Notes: a model not told the origin generated them from the letters alone. 63,006 nt of DNA from Mobiluncus porci (GCF_009695935.1 NZ_VUMY01000015.1:1-63006), one strand, 5' to 3'. Positions 1 to 8,404 are shown, counted from the first letter of the stretch. Made by a program: numbers and translations.

Positions 1-114
1 CCCGGGAAAACAGACACACAATTTGACCGACCCCAAAGTTCAGCCAAACCAACTTTCAACCCGACTTTAAGGCTCTACAACAACAAAAATCCCGGATAAA
101 AAACACACAATTTG
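1..114. repeat. Imperfect direct repeat pair at left window edge
   Basis: Bases 1-25 and 91-114 are imperfect direct copies. Both begin CCCGG, run through an A-rich stretch and end in the identical 12-mer ACACACAATTTG (14-25 and 103-114). They lie just left of the mobilizable tet(W) segment. They could be a duplicated element end, binding sites or iterons; the sequence to the left is not available. The rest of the first 122 bases shows no gene. Confidence 0.5.
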
Positions 115-122
115 TCCTTTAA

Positions 123-236
123 CCCGCCGTTCTGGACGAACTGCGGCGGGCCGAGGACGGGGCTGGCGTGGACGATGAACTGCTGGACACCATTCAGATG
201 ATCGCCGCTATCATGGGCGGCATGAAGGAGGATTGA
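123..236 (+). pseudogene. C-terminal remnant of a small unknown protein
   Basis: An open frame of 37 codons runs from just after a TAA at 120-122 to a TGA at 234-236. It reads like real protein: a charged amphipathic helix containing DDELLDTIQMIAAIMGGMKE. It has no good start codon or ribosome binding site, so it looks like the tail of a gene cut off or frame-disrupted near base 120. Its end overlaps the AAGGAGG site of the next gene, which suggests an old operon. I do not recognise the family. Confidence 0.35.
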
Positions 237-240
237 TAGA

Positions 241-1398
241 TTGATGGATTCCAGAGAAACGAAAAGGACTGTCCCGGTTCCGTCTGTTGGCGCAGACGGG
301 GAACAGCCCATTTCACAAACACCTACCGCAAGTATAACAGAGGAAACGACAGAAAACAATCCCCCTGAAAAAAATTATGCGGAACTGCTGCGGAAAATGC
401 AGCGCATGAACGACCCGGCGTATCTCCCCACGATTTCCATGAACGAGTTGTACGAGAACGTCTATCAGAGCAGACCGCCCGTCATTGACGGTCTGCTCTA
501 TCCGGGGACGTACCTCTTTGCGGGAGCGCCCAAGGTAGGCAAGTCGTTTCTGATGGCCCAGCTTGCCTACCACGTCAGCATGGGCCTCCCCCTGTGGGAC
601 TATCCCGTTCACAAGGGGACTGTCCTCTATCTGGCGCTGGAGGACGATCACCGTCGCTTGCAGGAGCGGCTTTACCGGATGTTCGGCATGGACGGCACCA
701 ACGACCTCCTCTTTTCCATCTGCGCAAAGCAGGTCGGCAACGGGCTGGAGGAACAGCTAAAGCGATTCGTGCAGGAACACCCAGACACCAAACTGATTAT
801 CATTGACACCCTTCAGAAGATTCGGGAGGCTGGCGGGGATAAGTACAGCTACGCCAACGATTATGAGGTGGTAGGAAAGCTGAAACGCCTTGCTGACGCT
901 TGCGGCGTCTGCCTCCTACTGGTACATCACACTCGGAAGCAGCAGGCCGACGACAAGTTTGATATGATCTCCGGCACCAACGGCCTGTCGGGGGCAGCAG
1001 ACGGGGCCTTTCTTCTTCAGAAGGAGAAGCGGACGGACGGCACCGCCACCTTGGATGTGGTAGGACGTGACCAGCAAGACCAGCGGCTCTATCTCATTAA
1101 GGACAAGGAACACCTGACATGGACACTGGAGCGGATGGAAACGGAGTTGTGGGTAGAACCCCCCGACCCGGTGCTGGAGGCCGTAGCCGCCTTTATCACG
1201 GCGGAGAGGCCGTCCTGGGGCGGTACGGCCACGGAGTTGGCGGCAGCCCTGCAAGTGGATATGAAGCCCAATGCCTTGGCGATGCGGCTGAACGTCCGGG
1301 CCGGGAAACTGGCAACGGACTATCATATCCGCTATGAGAACACCCGCACCCACGCCGGGAGAAGTATCAGCCTGACCCTGGATCCTCCCCAAGCGTGA
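241..1398 (+). CDS. RecA/AAA-fold ATPase, RepA-like (AAA_25 type)
   Basis: A 385-residue P-loop ATPase of the kind carried by mobilizable elements of Firmicutes and gut actinobacteria, where it is thought to act as a RepA-like helicase or replication factor. The Walker A motif GAPKVGKS is at residues 95-102 and a Walker B strand, KLIIIDT, at about 177-183. The next block, LVHHTRK, is typical of the RecA/DnaB-like fold. The C-terminal 80 residues look like a small winged-helix domain. AAGGAGG at 225-231 serves either the TTG at 241 or the ATG at 244. The gene precedes the oriT and the MobV relaxase, so a role in element replication or mobilization is likely. The exact function is inferred from family and context. 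Confidence 0.75.
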   Translation: MMDSRETKRTVPVPSVGADGEQPISQTPTASITEETTENNPPEKNYAELLRKMQRMNDPAYLPTISMNELYENVYQSRPPVIDGLLYPGTYLFAGAPKVGKSFLMAQLAYHVSMGLPLWDYPVHKGTVLYLALEDDHRRLQERLYRMFGMDGTNDLLFSICAKQVGNGLEEQLKRFVQEHPDTKLIIIDTLQKIREAGGDKYSYANDYEVVGKLKRLADACGVCLLLVHHTRKQQADDKFDMISGTNGLSGAADGAFLLQKEKRTDGTATLDVVGRDQQDQRLYLIKDKEHLTWTLERMETELWVEPPDPVLEAVAAFITAERPSWGGTATELAAALQVDMKPNALAMRLNVRAGKLATDYHIRYENTRTHAGRSISLTLDPPQA

Positions 1399-1468
1399 CG
1401 ACCGTGACGGCTGTGACGGCTTTTTTGAGAGCGGGGGCGGTGTCCAAAACATCGTCACGGTCGTCACG
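1394..1468. repeat. 16-bp inverted repeat built from GTGACGG units
   Basis: CGTGACGACCGTGACG (1394-1409) is perfectly complementary to CGTCACGGTCGTCACG (1453-1468), with a 43-nt loop. Around it the unit GTGACG occurs three times in one direction, followed by GTCACGG three times in the other. The left arm overlaps the stop codon of the ATPase gene. It may be a binding site for that ATPase, a replication origin hairpin or a terminator; there is no T-run. The rest of the gap up to 1735 is GC-rich with short hairpins and no convincing gene. Confidence 0.6.
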
Positions 1469-1735
1469 GCTGTCACGGGGAGCGGGGTCAAATGTCAAGG
1501 GGGCATACCTGTGGGTGGAGATTGCCGCAAGGCAATACAACCCGAACCCCTTGATATTTGGCCCACGGAGGACACTTGCCGGGTGGTGGAAAGGCTGTGC
1601 CTTTCCACCTGCCCAACGGCGAGTGGAAAAGTTTAGGCGGGGTGCAGGGCGCCCTTTTCAAAGGGCGGCCCTGCTGGGGGAGGCAACCGCAGTTGCCGGG
1701 GGCAAAGCCCCCGCACCCCCTCGGAGAGCCCACGG

Positions 1736-1783
1736 CACTTTCGCACCAACGGGGCGAAAGTGTCATAGTGGGTTATTACACTT
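1736..1783 (+). other. oriT: oriT of MobV type with readable nick region
   Basis: The 9-bp hairpin CACTTTCGC/GCGAAAGTG (1736-1744, 1754-1762) is followed by a second inverted repeat, AAGTGT/ACACTT (1758-1763, 1778-1783), enclosing ATAGTGGGTTAT. The known MobV nick region of pMV158 has ATAGTGTG/TTAT inside the same kind of palindrome, so nicking is predicted between 1772 and 1773. The site lies 76 bp upstream of a MobV relaxase gene, the usual position. The match and palindromes are seen directly; nicking is inferred from the family. Confidence 0.75.
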
Positions 1784-1858
1784 CCCGCAGGAAGTGCCTT
1801 CCCCGAACCCCCGTCCATTTTCAACAACCAAACATCTGAAATGGGAGGATTTTTGCCT

Positions 1859-3202
1859 ATGGCGAGAGGCGACGGCATTGACCGCACCAACGCAAGAAAT
1901 ATGAGGATGACCGCTGCTAAAATCGGCAACACCCAGCAGCACAACGAACGCGAGAAGGATTCCTATGTCAACCAGGACATTGTACCAGAGCGGACGTCGC
2001 TCAATGTCCATTTCAAGGTCCCATCCGCAGGGTATCAGGAGATGTTCTCCCAAATGGAGGCCGATGGTGTGATCTCCACCCGTGGCATTAAGGCGGACGC
2101 ATTTCGATACGGTGAGTTGGTCTTTGATGTGAACTCCGCCTACTTCTACAATCACGGCGGCTATGACTTCGCAAAACAATTTTACACCGACGCATACAAA
2201 TCCGCAATCAAAATCGTAGGTGGAGAGCAGTATATTTTGTCGGCGGTCATGCACGCCGACGAACGCAACCGGGCTATGTCCGAGGCGCTGGGAGAGGACG
2301 TGTACCACTACCACCTCCATGTGGTCTATATCCCGGTGGTGGAGAAGGAGATACGATGGACAAAGCGGTGCAAGGACAAATCCCTGGTGGGCAAGGTCAA
2401 AGAAACCGTTATGCAGGTCAGCATGAGCAAAAAGTGGGCATCCCAGCCCGCAGTAGACGAGGCCACCGGGGAGCCATTACGAACAGCAAAGGGCAAGCCT
2501 GTGCTGAGAAAGTCGTACAGCGTCTTGCAGGATGATTTCTTTCAGCAGATGCGCTCCGCTGGCTACACGGACTTGGAGCGTGGAGAGCGTGGCAGTTCCG
2601 AGGAACATCTGACGGTCACGCAGTTCAAGGTGAAGTGTGAACAGGAGCGGCTTGCACAGCTTCAGGAGGCGGCTGTGCTGGCCCAGGCCGAGGTTGACCG
2701 AAGGAACAGGGAGGCGGCAGCTGCCGAAAAGGAAGCGGCCCAGGCCAAGGCCAAACTAAACGATGTGGCCCACATGCTGAAAGGCATGGAGAAGCTGGCG
2801 GAGGAATTTTCCAGCGACCCGGAACAGGTCTTGCCAGAAGCGGGACCGCTGGAATCGGCCAGGGCCTACCGGGAGAAAAAGGCCAAGCCCTTATGGGCGA
2901 AGATCGTCAAGGTGCTGCGGTCTGTCTACCGGGCCTACTGCGACCTCAAATCCAAATTTGAGCGGCTGCAAGCGGACTATGGCCGGGAGGTCAGCAAAAA
3001 TAGTTCCTTATCAGAAAGGATTTACGAGGTCTGCGCCGAGAGGGACAGTCTAAAGGGAAAGGTCAGGGACTATGAGCGGGTCAGGCGGGCCATTGGCCCG
3101 GAACAGGCGGACAGAATATTAGAGGCCGCTTACCAGCAGGAACAGGCTGAAAAGGAACGGAAACGGGACGCAAGGCAAAAAGCAAGATTAGGCGCACGAT
3201 AA
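1859..3202 (+). CDS. mobV: MobV-family relaxase (plasmid recombination/mobilization protein)
   Basis: A 447-residue Pre/Mob relaxase. MobV proteins nick one strand at oriT and lead it into a recipient through another element's conjugation channel. The N-terminal half has the family pattern, with a histidine/acid motif HADERN and the downstream HYHLH cluster expected to bind metal. The C-terminal half is a long charged coiled coil rich in Ala, Glu, Lys and Arg. GGGAGGA at 1843-1849 lies 9 bases before the ATG at 1859, which is preferred over the in-frame ATG at 1841. The element has no type IV secretion genes in view, so it would need a helper to transfer. Confidence 0.88.
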   Translation: MARGDGIDRTNARNMRMTAAKIGNTQQHNEREKDSYVNQDIVPERTSLNVHFKVPSAGYQEMFSQMEADGVISTRGIKADAFRYGELVFDVNSAYFYNHGGYDFAKQFYTDAYKSAIKIVGGEQYILSAVMHADERNRAMSEALGEDVYHYHLHVVYIPVVEKEIRWTKRCKDKSLVGKVKETVMQVSMSKKWASQPAVDEATGEPLRTAKGKPVLRKSYSVLQDDFFQQMRSAGYTDLERGERGSSEEHLTVTQFKVKCEQERLAQLQEAAVLAQAEVDRRNREAAAAEKEAAQAKAKLNDVAHMLKGMEKLAEEFSSDPEQVLPEAGPLESARAYREKKAKPLWAKIVKVLRSVYRAYCDLKSKFERLQADYGREVSKNSSLSERIYEVCAERDSLKGKVRDYERVRRAIGPEQADRILEAAYQQEQAEKERKRDARQKARLGAR

Positions 3203-3272
3203 TCACCAAAAACGGAGGGTGTTCCAGTGAATGCCCTCCTGATTTATTTGGGGAATCGGGTAAAATAATTTC

Positions 3273-3301
3273 TTGTTTTTTAGAGTGTACTATGATATAC
3301 T
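3273..3301 (+). promoter_or_regulatory. Predicted tet(W) promoter
   Basis: TTGTTT (3273-3278) and TATACT (3296-3301) are separated by 17 bp, a good sigma-A type arrangement. They lie just upstream of the short leader ORF and attenuator of tet(W). Confidence 0.6.
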
Positions 3302-3333
3302 GCTATTATCCTGATTTGAGGAGTCTACCAAAT

Positions 3334-3357
3334 ATGCGGCAAGGTATTCTTAAATAA
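3334..3357 (+). CDS. tet(W) leader peptide, 7 residues
   Basis: ATG to TAA encodes MRQGILK, preceded by GAGGAG at 3318-3323. The same short leader region is known upstream of tet(M) and tet(O). The GTATTCTTAA inside it (3344-3353) can pair with TTAAGAATAC (3418-3427). Ribosome behaviour on this leader under tetracycline is thought to decide whether transcription reads through the terminator further down. Confidence 0.6.
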   Translation: MRQGILK

Positions 3358-3503
3358 AATTTGATAATGGGCGCAAAAATGATTGCCCCTTGCAGGGGCT
3401 TAGTTTTTGTACCCAATTTAAGAATACTTTTGCCTTTTTAGTAAATATCGTGACGGACAGCGGCTCATGTAAGCCGTCATACTTCTGTTTGTCCGAAGTC
3501 ATG

Positions 3504-3542
3504 ATCCCCAGCGGTAAAAGTATTAGCCGCTGGGGATTTTTG
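3504..3542 (+). terminator. Attenuator terminator in the tet(W) leader
   Basis: ATCCCCAGCGG (3504-3514) pairs perfectly with CCGCTGGGGAT (3527-3537), followed by a run of T. It lies 36 bp before the tet(W) start and matches the position of the terminator in the tet(M) leader. It implies tetracycline-responsive expression by attenuation. A long-range stem, 3344-3353 with 3418-3427, lies upstream. Confidence 0.8.
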
Positions 3543-3573
3543 CGCCCATTTGGGCCTTGTATGGAGGATAGAC

Positions 3574-5493
3574 ATGAACATTATCAATATCGGGATTCTT
3601 GCCCATGTAGACGCTGGAAAGACAACCTTGACGGAGAGCCTGCTATATGCCAGCGGAGCCATTTCAGAACCGGGGAGCGTCGAAAAAGGGACAACGAGGA
3701 CGGACACCATGCTTTTGGAGCGGCAGCGTGGGATTACCATTCAAGCGGCAGTCACTTCCTTCCAGTGGCACAGATGTAAAGTCAACATTGTGGATACGCC
3801 CGGCCACATGGATTTTTTGGCGGAGGTGTACCGCTCTTTGGCTGTTTTAGATGGGGCCATCTTGGTGATCTCCGCTAAAGATGGTGTGCAGGCCCAGACC
3901 CGTATTCTGTTCCATGCCCTGCGGAAAATGGACATTCCCACCGTTATCTTTATCAATAAGATCGACCAGGCTGGCGTTGATTTGCAGGGCGTGTATCAGT
4001 CTGTTCGGGATAAGCTCTCCGCTGATATTATCATCAAGCAGACAGTGTCGCTGTCCTCGAAAATAACTCTGACAGAAAACACTAGTGCAGAGGTGTGGGA
4101 TTCGGTCATCGAAAATAACGATGAGTTATTGGCAAAGTATATCGCAGGAGAACCAATCAGCCGGGAAGAACTTGCGCAGGAGGAACAGCGGCGGGTTCAA
4201 GACGCCTCCCTGTTCCCGGTCTATCATGGCAGCGCCAAAAAGGGCCTTGGCATTCAACCGTTGATGGATGCGGTGACAGGGCTGTTCCAACCGATTGGGG
4301 AACAGGGGAGCGACGCCCTATGCGGCAGCGTTTTCAAGGTGGAGTATACAGATTGTGGCCAGCGGCTCATCTATTTGCGGCTATACAGCGGAACGCTGCG
4401 CCTGCGGGATACGGTGGCTCTGGCCGGGAGAGAAAAGCTGAAAATCACAGAGATGCGTATTCCATCCAAAGGGGAGATTGTTCGGACAGACACCGCCCAC
4501 AAGGGCGAAATTGTCATTCTTCCCAGCGACAGCGTGAGGTTAAACGATGTATTAGGGGACCCAACCCGGCTCCCTCGTAAAAGGTGGCGTGAGGACCCCC
4601 TCCCCATGCTGCGGACGTCGATTGCGCCGAAAACGGCAGCGCAAAGAGAACGGCTGCTGGACGCTCTTACGCAACTTGCGGATACTGACCCGCTTTTGCG
4701 CTGCGAGGTGGATTCCATCACCCATGAGATCATTCTTTCTTTTTTGGGCCGGGTGCAGTTGGAGGTTGTTTCCGCTTTGCTGTCGGAAAAATACAAGCTT
4801 GAAACAGTGGTAAAGGAACCCACCGTCATTTATATGGAGCGGCCGCTCAAAGCAGCCAGCCACACCATCCATATCGAGGTGCCGCCCAACCCGTTTTGGG
4901 CATCCATCGGACTGTCTGTTACACCACTCCCGCTTGGCTCCGGTGTACAATACGAGAGCCGGGTTTCGCTGGGATACTTGAACCAGAGTTTTCAAAACGC
5001 TGTCAGGGATGGTATCCGTTACGGGCTGGAGCAGGGCTTGTTCGGCTGGAACGTAACGGACTGTAAGATTTGCTTTGAATACGGGCTTTATTACAGTCCG
5101 GTCAGCACGCCGGCGGACTTCCGCTCATTGGCCCCGATTGTATTGGAACAGGCATTGAAGGAATCAGGGACGCAGTTGCTGGAACCTTATCTCTCCTTCA
5201 CCCTCTATGCACCCCAGGAATACCTTTCCAGGGCTTATCATGATGCGCCGAAATACTGTGCCACCATTGAAACGGCCCAGGTAAAAAAGGATGAAGTTGT
5301 CTTTACTGGCGAGATTCCCGCCCGTTGCATACAGGCATACCGTACTGATTTGGCCTTTTACACCAACGGGCGGAGTGTGTGCCTGACGGAACTGAAAGGG
5401 TATCAGGCCACTGTCGGCGAGCCAATCATCCAGCCCCGTCGTCCAAACAGCCGTTTGGATAAGGTGCGCCATATGTTCAGTAAGATTCCTTGA
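3574..5493 (+). CDS. tet(W): Tetracycline resistance ribosomal protection protein Tet(W)
   Basis: A 639-residue translation GTPase related to EF-G. It binds tetracycline-stalled ribosomes and uses GTP hydrolysis to release the drug. G-domain motifs are present: AHVDAGKT near residues 10-17, DTPGHMDF near 74-81 and NKID near 128. The length and nearly all of the recalled sequence agree with Tet(W). A few stretches, such as the segment after residue 160, differ from the form I remember, so it may be a variant or slightly mosaic allele. GGAGG at 3563-3567 sets the ATG at 3574. It has a complete attenuation leader and follows the relaxase gene, so the resistance is on a mobilizable element. Confidence 0.97.
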   Translation: MNIINIGILAHVDAGKTTLTESLLYASGAISEPGSVEKGTTRTDTMLLERQRGITIQAAVTSFQWHRCKVNIVDTPGHMDFLAEVYRSLAVLDGAILVISAKDGVQAQTRILFHALRKMDIPTVIFINKIDQAGVDLQGVYQSVRDKLSADIIIKQTVSLSSKITLTENTSAEVWDSVIENNDELLAKYIAGEPISREELAQEEQRRVQDASLFPVYHGSAKKGLGIQPLMDAVTGLFQPIGEQGSDALCGSVFKVEYTDCGQRLIYLRLYSGTLRLRDTVALAGREKLKITEMRIPSKGEIVRTDTAHKGEIVILPSDSVRLNDVLGDPTRLPRKRWREDPLPMLRTSIAPKTAAQRERLLDALTQLADTDPLLRCEVDSITHEIILSFLGRVQLEVVSALLSEKYKLETVVKEPTVIYMERPLKAASHTIHIEVPPNPFWASIGLSVTPLPLGSGVQYESRVSLGYLNQSFQNAVRDGIRYGLEQGLFGWNVTDCKICFEYGLYYSPVSTPADFRSLAPIVLEQALKESGTQLLEPYLSFTLYAPQEYLSRAYHDAPKYCATIETAQVKKDEVVFTGEIPARCIQAYRTDLAFYTNGRSVCLTELKGYQATVGEPIIQPRRPNSRLDKVRHMFSKIP

Positions 5494-5683
5494 TACGCCA
5501 CAGCAAGGATGGTTATTGCATTTCCCTGCCTTTCGTGGTAAAATGTAGTTGTAAACCACCAGAGAAAACAACAACCCTGCTACCCCCCGTTATCACCACC
5601 GATAACAATTTGATAACAGCCCATCGTATAGGGCTGGATAATATGGACACATCAAATAATCAAAAAAATGAGGTATCAAATTT

Positions 5684-5731
5684 ATGAAGCAAAATCCGTT
5701 AAATATGATGCCCAACAACGAGTGGGAGTAG
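5684..5731 (+). pseudogene. 15-residue ORF stump downstream of tet(W)
   Basis: ATG to TAG encodes MKQNPLNMMPNNEWE, with GAGG a few bases upstream. It looks like the intact start of a gene cut by the junction between the tet(W) element and the host chromosome, because the sequence changes character immediately after it. I cannot name the parent gene. The remaining intergenic sequence from 5494 to 5683 holds short A/T-rich hairpins and no other gene. Confidence 0.4.
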
Positions 5732-5757
5732 ATGGCTGTTAATCGGCTACGCCGTTT

Positions 5758-5814
5758 GGGTCAGACCCTTTCTGCTACACTCGCTGCGCTCATTACGCCG
5801 AAGAGGTCTGACCC
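5758..5814. repeat. Intergenic palindrome GGGTCAGACC ... GGTCTGACCC
   Basis: Perfect 10-bp arms at 5758-5767 and 5805-5814 enclose 37 bases. GGCTACGCCG occurs on both sides (5745, 5818). A related but less perfect copy is at 13369-13416. It sits at the probable right boundary of the acquired tet(W) segment, just before the end of lpdA. Confidence 0.55.
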
Positions 5815-5863
5815 GCTGGCTACGCCGGTGAGGCTCCTGACCCGCCGGCTAGGTTGATGCCGT

Positions 5864-7261
5864 TTAGTCTTCGACCATCTTGTGAAGAGAACGGGCCGCT
5901 TCAGTGATGGTGCCGGAGATTGACGGGTAAATCGTGAAAGTGCCGGCGAACTGGTCGACGGTCAGGCGGTTTTTCACGGCGAGAGTAAGCGGGAAAATGA
6001 ATTCGCCCGCATATTGAATACAGATAACCGCTCCCGCAATCGTCCGAGTGCGCCGCCTCGCAAAGAGCTTCACAAAGCCTTCATCAATGCCCCGCATCCG
6101 CGCCCGCGCGTTGCGGGCAATCGGCAAAATAACGCTGACGCAATCTACCTCTCCGGAATCTACCTGGGCCTGGGTGACCCCGACCGCGGCAATCTCGGGG
6201 TTTGTGAAAATGTTGGAGGAAACCTGTGAGAGTTCGAGGGGCTCCACTGCATCACCAAGGGCGTGCGCAATCGCGAGACGCCCTTGCGCCGAGGCCACCG
6301 AAGCCAGCAAGAAGACGCCGGTACAGTCCCCTGCGGCATAGATGCGGTTTGCGGTCGTGCGCGAAACCCGATCCGTCTTGATGAACCCGCGCTCGTCGAG
6401 CTCCACCCCGGCCTCTTCCAATCCCATCTTGTCCGTGTTCGGAATCGCACCCACAGCCATCAAGACGTGGGATCCCTCGATTTCGCGGCCGTCGTGGAGC
6501 GTCACAATAACTTTGTCATCCTCCACGCGAGCCGCTTCCGCGCGGGAATTGGGGAAGATATTGACGCCATTCTTCTTGAAGACTTCCTCAATGAGACGCG
6601 CCGCATCGGGGTCGTCATTGGGAAGAACGCGGTCTCGAGAACTCACGAGCGTAACCTTTACGCCCACAGAATTGAAAGCCGAAGCAAATTCGGCGCCGGT
6701 CACACCAGAACCGACCACAATGAGGTGTTCCGGGACTTCTTTCAGAGAATAGATTTGTTTCCAAGTCAGGATGCGCTTTCCGTCCGGCATGGCGCGGTCG
6801 AGCTTGCGGGGGCGGGCGCCAGTGGCAATGATGACCGCGTTCGCTTCGAAGCGACGCTCGCCCACCTTCACAATCCGCATCCCATTTTCGCCAGTTTCGG
6901 GACAGACCTCACCGCGACCGTGAATGATCTCCACCCCATCTTCCGTTAGCCGGTGAGTGATTTCCTCGCTTTGAGCTGCGGCCATTCTTCCTACCCTTTG
7001 GAAGATGCCCAAGACATCGGCGGTATAGGAACTGCCTTCTTCGATGATGTTGAGCTCGCCGGCACGCCGGACATTGTCCATCCAGACGGAGGAGGCGATC
7101 AGGGTTTTTGAGGGGATAACATCGGTCAAAACAGCAGAGCCACCGGGACCCTGCTCTTCGATCAGAATCGTGCGCGCCCCGTGAACTCGGGCTTGAGCTG
7201 CCGCTTCGTAGCCGCCTGGGCCACCGCCAATAATAACCACCGTGATTTCGTTTTTTGCCAT
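5864..7261 (-). CDS. lpdA: NAD(P)H-quinone dehydrogenase, LpdA type (flavoprotein disulfide reductase family)
   Basis: A 465-residue FAD/NAD(P)H flavoprotein. The FAD-binding GGGPGGYEAA is at about residues 12-21, a second dinucleotide motif, VVGSGVTGAEFAS, is in the middle, and the FAD-binding YAAGDCTG motif is present. The two cysteines of true lipoamide dehydrogenases are missing: the segment reads GGSAVLTDVIPSK (40-52), with Ala and Val where Cys is expected. The C-terminus has YPSISGTITEAARS in place of the His-Glu catalytic pair. Both features match mycobacterial LpdA (Rv3303c), which reduces quinones rather than lipoamide. It is the first host gene to the right of the tet(W) segment and appears to be a single-gene unit. 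Confidence 0.85.
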   Translation of the reverse strand: MAKNEITVVIIGGGPGGYEAAAQARVHGARTILIEEQGPGGSAVLTDVIPSKTLIASSVWMDNVRRAGELNIIEEGSSYTADVLGIFQRVGRMAAAQSEEITHRLTEDGVEIIHGRGEVCPETGENGMRIVKVGERRFEANAVIIATGARPRKLDRAMPDGKRILTWKQIYSLKEVPEHLIVVGSGVTGAEFASAFNSVGVKVTLVSSRDRVLPNDDPDAARLIEEVFKKNGVNIFPNSRAEAARVEDDKVIVTLHDGREIEGSHVLMAVGAIPNTDKMGLEEAGVELDERGFIKTDRVSRTTANRIYAAGDCTGVFLLASVASAQGRLAIAHALGDAVEPLELSQVSSNIFTNPEIAAVGVTQAQVDSGEVDCVSVILPIARNARARMRGIDEGFVKLFARRRTRTIAGAVICIQYAGEFIFPLTLAVKNRLTVDQFAGTFTIYPSISGTITEAARSLHKMVED

Positions 7262-7384
7262 GACTCTATTTTGTCAGAGCTTCGGGGTGGGGGTGACGTT
7301 TTGGAGTTATTAGAGGAGCCGGTTGGGGAGAGCCGGAACAAAACCCAACCACTTAGTGAATGGACTTTTCAACTTAAAATACTC

Positions 7385-7492
7385 TCAACCATCCCTGGGG
7401 TGGCTGACGGGATTAGCGCCTGGGGTGAGCCTGAACCTTACGCGGTACACGACGGTGCCGTCTCGGTGCGTGATGGGGGTGATGCCTTGCAT
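7385..7492 (-). pseudogene. N-terminal stump of a tyrosine integrase
   Basis: A minus-strand frame starting at the ATG at 7492 gives 35 residues, including MQGITPITHRDGTVVYRVRF, which resembles the arm-binding N-terminal domain of actinobacterial phage-type integrases. The reading then runs into a copy of the tRNA-His 3' end and stops. It lies directly between the tRNA-His gene and the duplicated tRNA end, exactly where an integrase gene would start in an integrated element. I infer that the rest of the element was lost. The remaining intergenic sequence (7262-7384) shows nothing else. Confidence 0.5.
7397..7414. repeat. Duplicate of tRNA-His 3' end (attachment-site scar)
   Basis: GGGGTGGCTGACGGGATT here is identical to 7574-7591, the 3' end of the tRNA-His gene including its CCA-proximal bases. 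The two copies are 177 bp apart in direct orientation and flank the integrase stump. This is the usual footprint of site-specific integration into a tRNA gene. Confidence 0.75.
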
Positions 7493-7572
7493 GATTTTCC
7501 CCCTCTGCGTCACGCCCGTGTCACGCTTGGAGCGGCGCAAGACTGGTTTTCGTTGCGGTTCCGCGATTTTAG

Positions 7573-7648
7573 TGGGGTGGCTGACGGGATTTGAACCCGC
7601 GACATCCTGAACCACAATCAGGTGCTCTACCGCTGAACTACAGCCACC
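7573..7648 (-). tRNA. tRNA-His (GTG)
   Basis: Read on the minus strand, the acceptor GTGGCTG pairs with CAGCCAC. The extra G at position -1 faces C73, the identity mark of tRNA-His. The anticodon loop TTGTGGT, inside the stem CCTGA/TCAGG, gives anticodon GTG. The T arm, GGGTTCAAATCCC, is normal and CCA is encoded (7573-7575). Its 3' end is duplicated at 7397. Confidence 0.95.
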
Positions 7649-7712
7649 ATTTATTGCAAAATAAGCAACCAGACTATTTTACAAGATTTTCCGCTGTAGC
7701 GAAACTCGGAAC

Positions 7713-8336
7713 CTAACTCTTGAAAGCGGAAGTCTCGGTGACCTGTTTCGCGGTGGCGCTCAACTCGTCAGCACTCGGGCCGTCACCGTTCGGGAACAAG
7801 GCCGCACGGTAATAGCGCAGCTCGTTGATGGAATCCTGAATATCCCCAAGCGCCCGATGGTTCCCGAATTTTTCCGGAGCCATACCGTAGACTCGCGGGA
7901 ACCATCGCGAAGCCAGCTCCTTAATCGACGACACATCCACAATCCGGTAGTGCAACCAGCCCACGAGATCCGGCATCTGCTTTTGCAAAAATGTCTTGTC
8001 TGTCCCGACCGAGTTCCCCGCCAGCGGCGCTTTTCCGGCCTCAGGAACGAAACGTTTTACATAGTCAAGCACTTGCTGAGAGGCTTCTTCAATCGACAAA
8101 CCACTGTCGAGCTCAGCGAGAAGACCCGACTTGGTGTGCATTTCGCGAACGAACTCACCCATGTGGTTCAGCGCCGATTCGCTAGGTTTAATCAACAAAT
8201 CAATGCCCGAATCAAGTGGTTGTAAATCGAAATCCGTCACAATAACTGCAATTTCAATCAACTCGTCCTTTTCCAAGTCCAGGCCGGTCATCTCGCAATC
8301 GACCCACACCAGCGGATCAGTTTTCGCTTTAGTCAT
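7713..8336 (-). CDS. orn: Oligoribonuclease
   Basis: A 207-residue DEDDh 3'-5' exoribonuclease that degrades two- to five-nucleotide RNAs and completes pGpG turnover. The first catalytic motif, WVDCEMTGLD, is at about residues 11-20, and the later part has NHRALGDIQDSINELRYY with the conserved His and Asp. The length is normal for the family. It lies on the same strand as the ROK regulator upstream but is separated by 68 bp, so co-transcription is possible but not shown. Confidence 0.95.
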   Translation of the reverse strand: MTKAKTDPLVWVDCEMTGLDLEKDELIEIAVIVTDFDLQPLDSGIDLLIKPSESALNHMGEFVREMHTKSGLLAELDSGLSIEEASQQVLDYVKRFVPEAGKAPLAGNSVGTDKTFLQKQMPDLVGWLHYRIVDVSSIKELASRWFPRVYGMAPEKFGNHRALGDIQDSINELRYYRAALFPNGDGPSADELSATAKQVTETSAFKS

Positions 8337-8404
8337 CTACCTCACTAGCTTCCTTTATCAGAGTTCTTATTCAAGCCTAACCTGCAAACGCGACTCCCGA
8401 AACT

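Noticed and set aside
1395-1904. A 169-codon open frame through the oriT region
   Set aside because: It reads through hairpins and the oriT and has no protein-like composition; the region is better explained as non-coding.
6263-6949. A 228-codon open frame opposite lpdA
   Set aside because: It is fully antisense to a well-supported flavoprotein gene, has no recognisable domain and mirrors its codon pattern.
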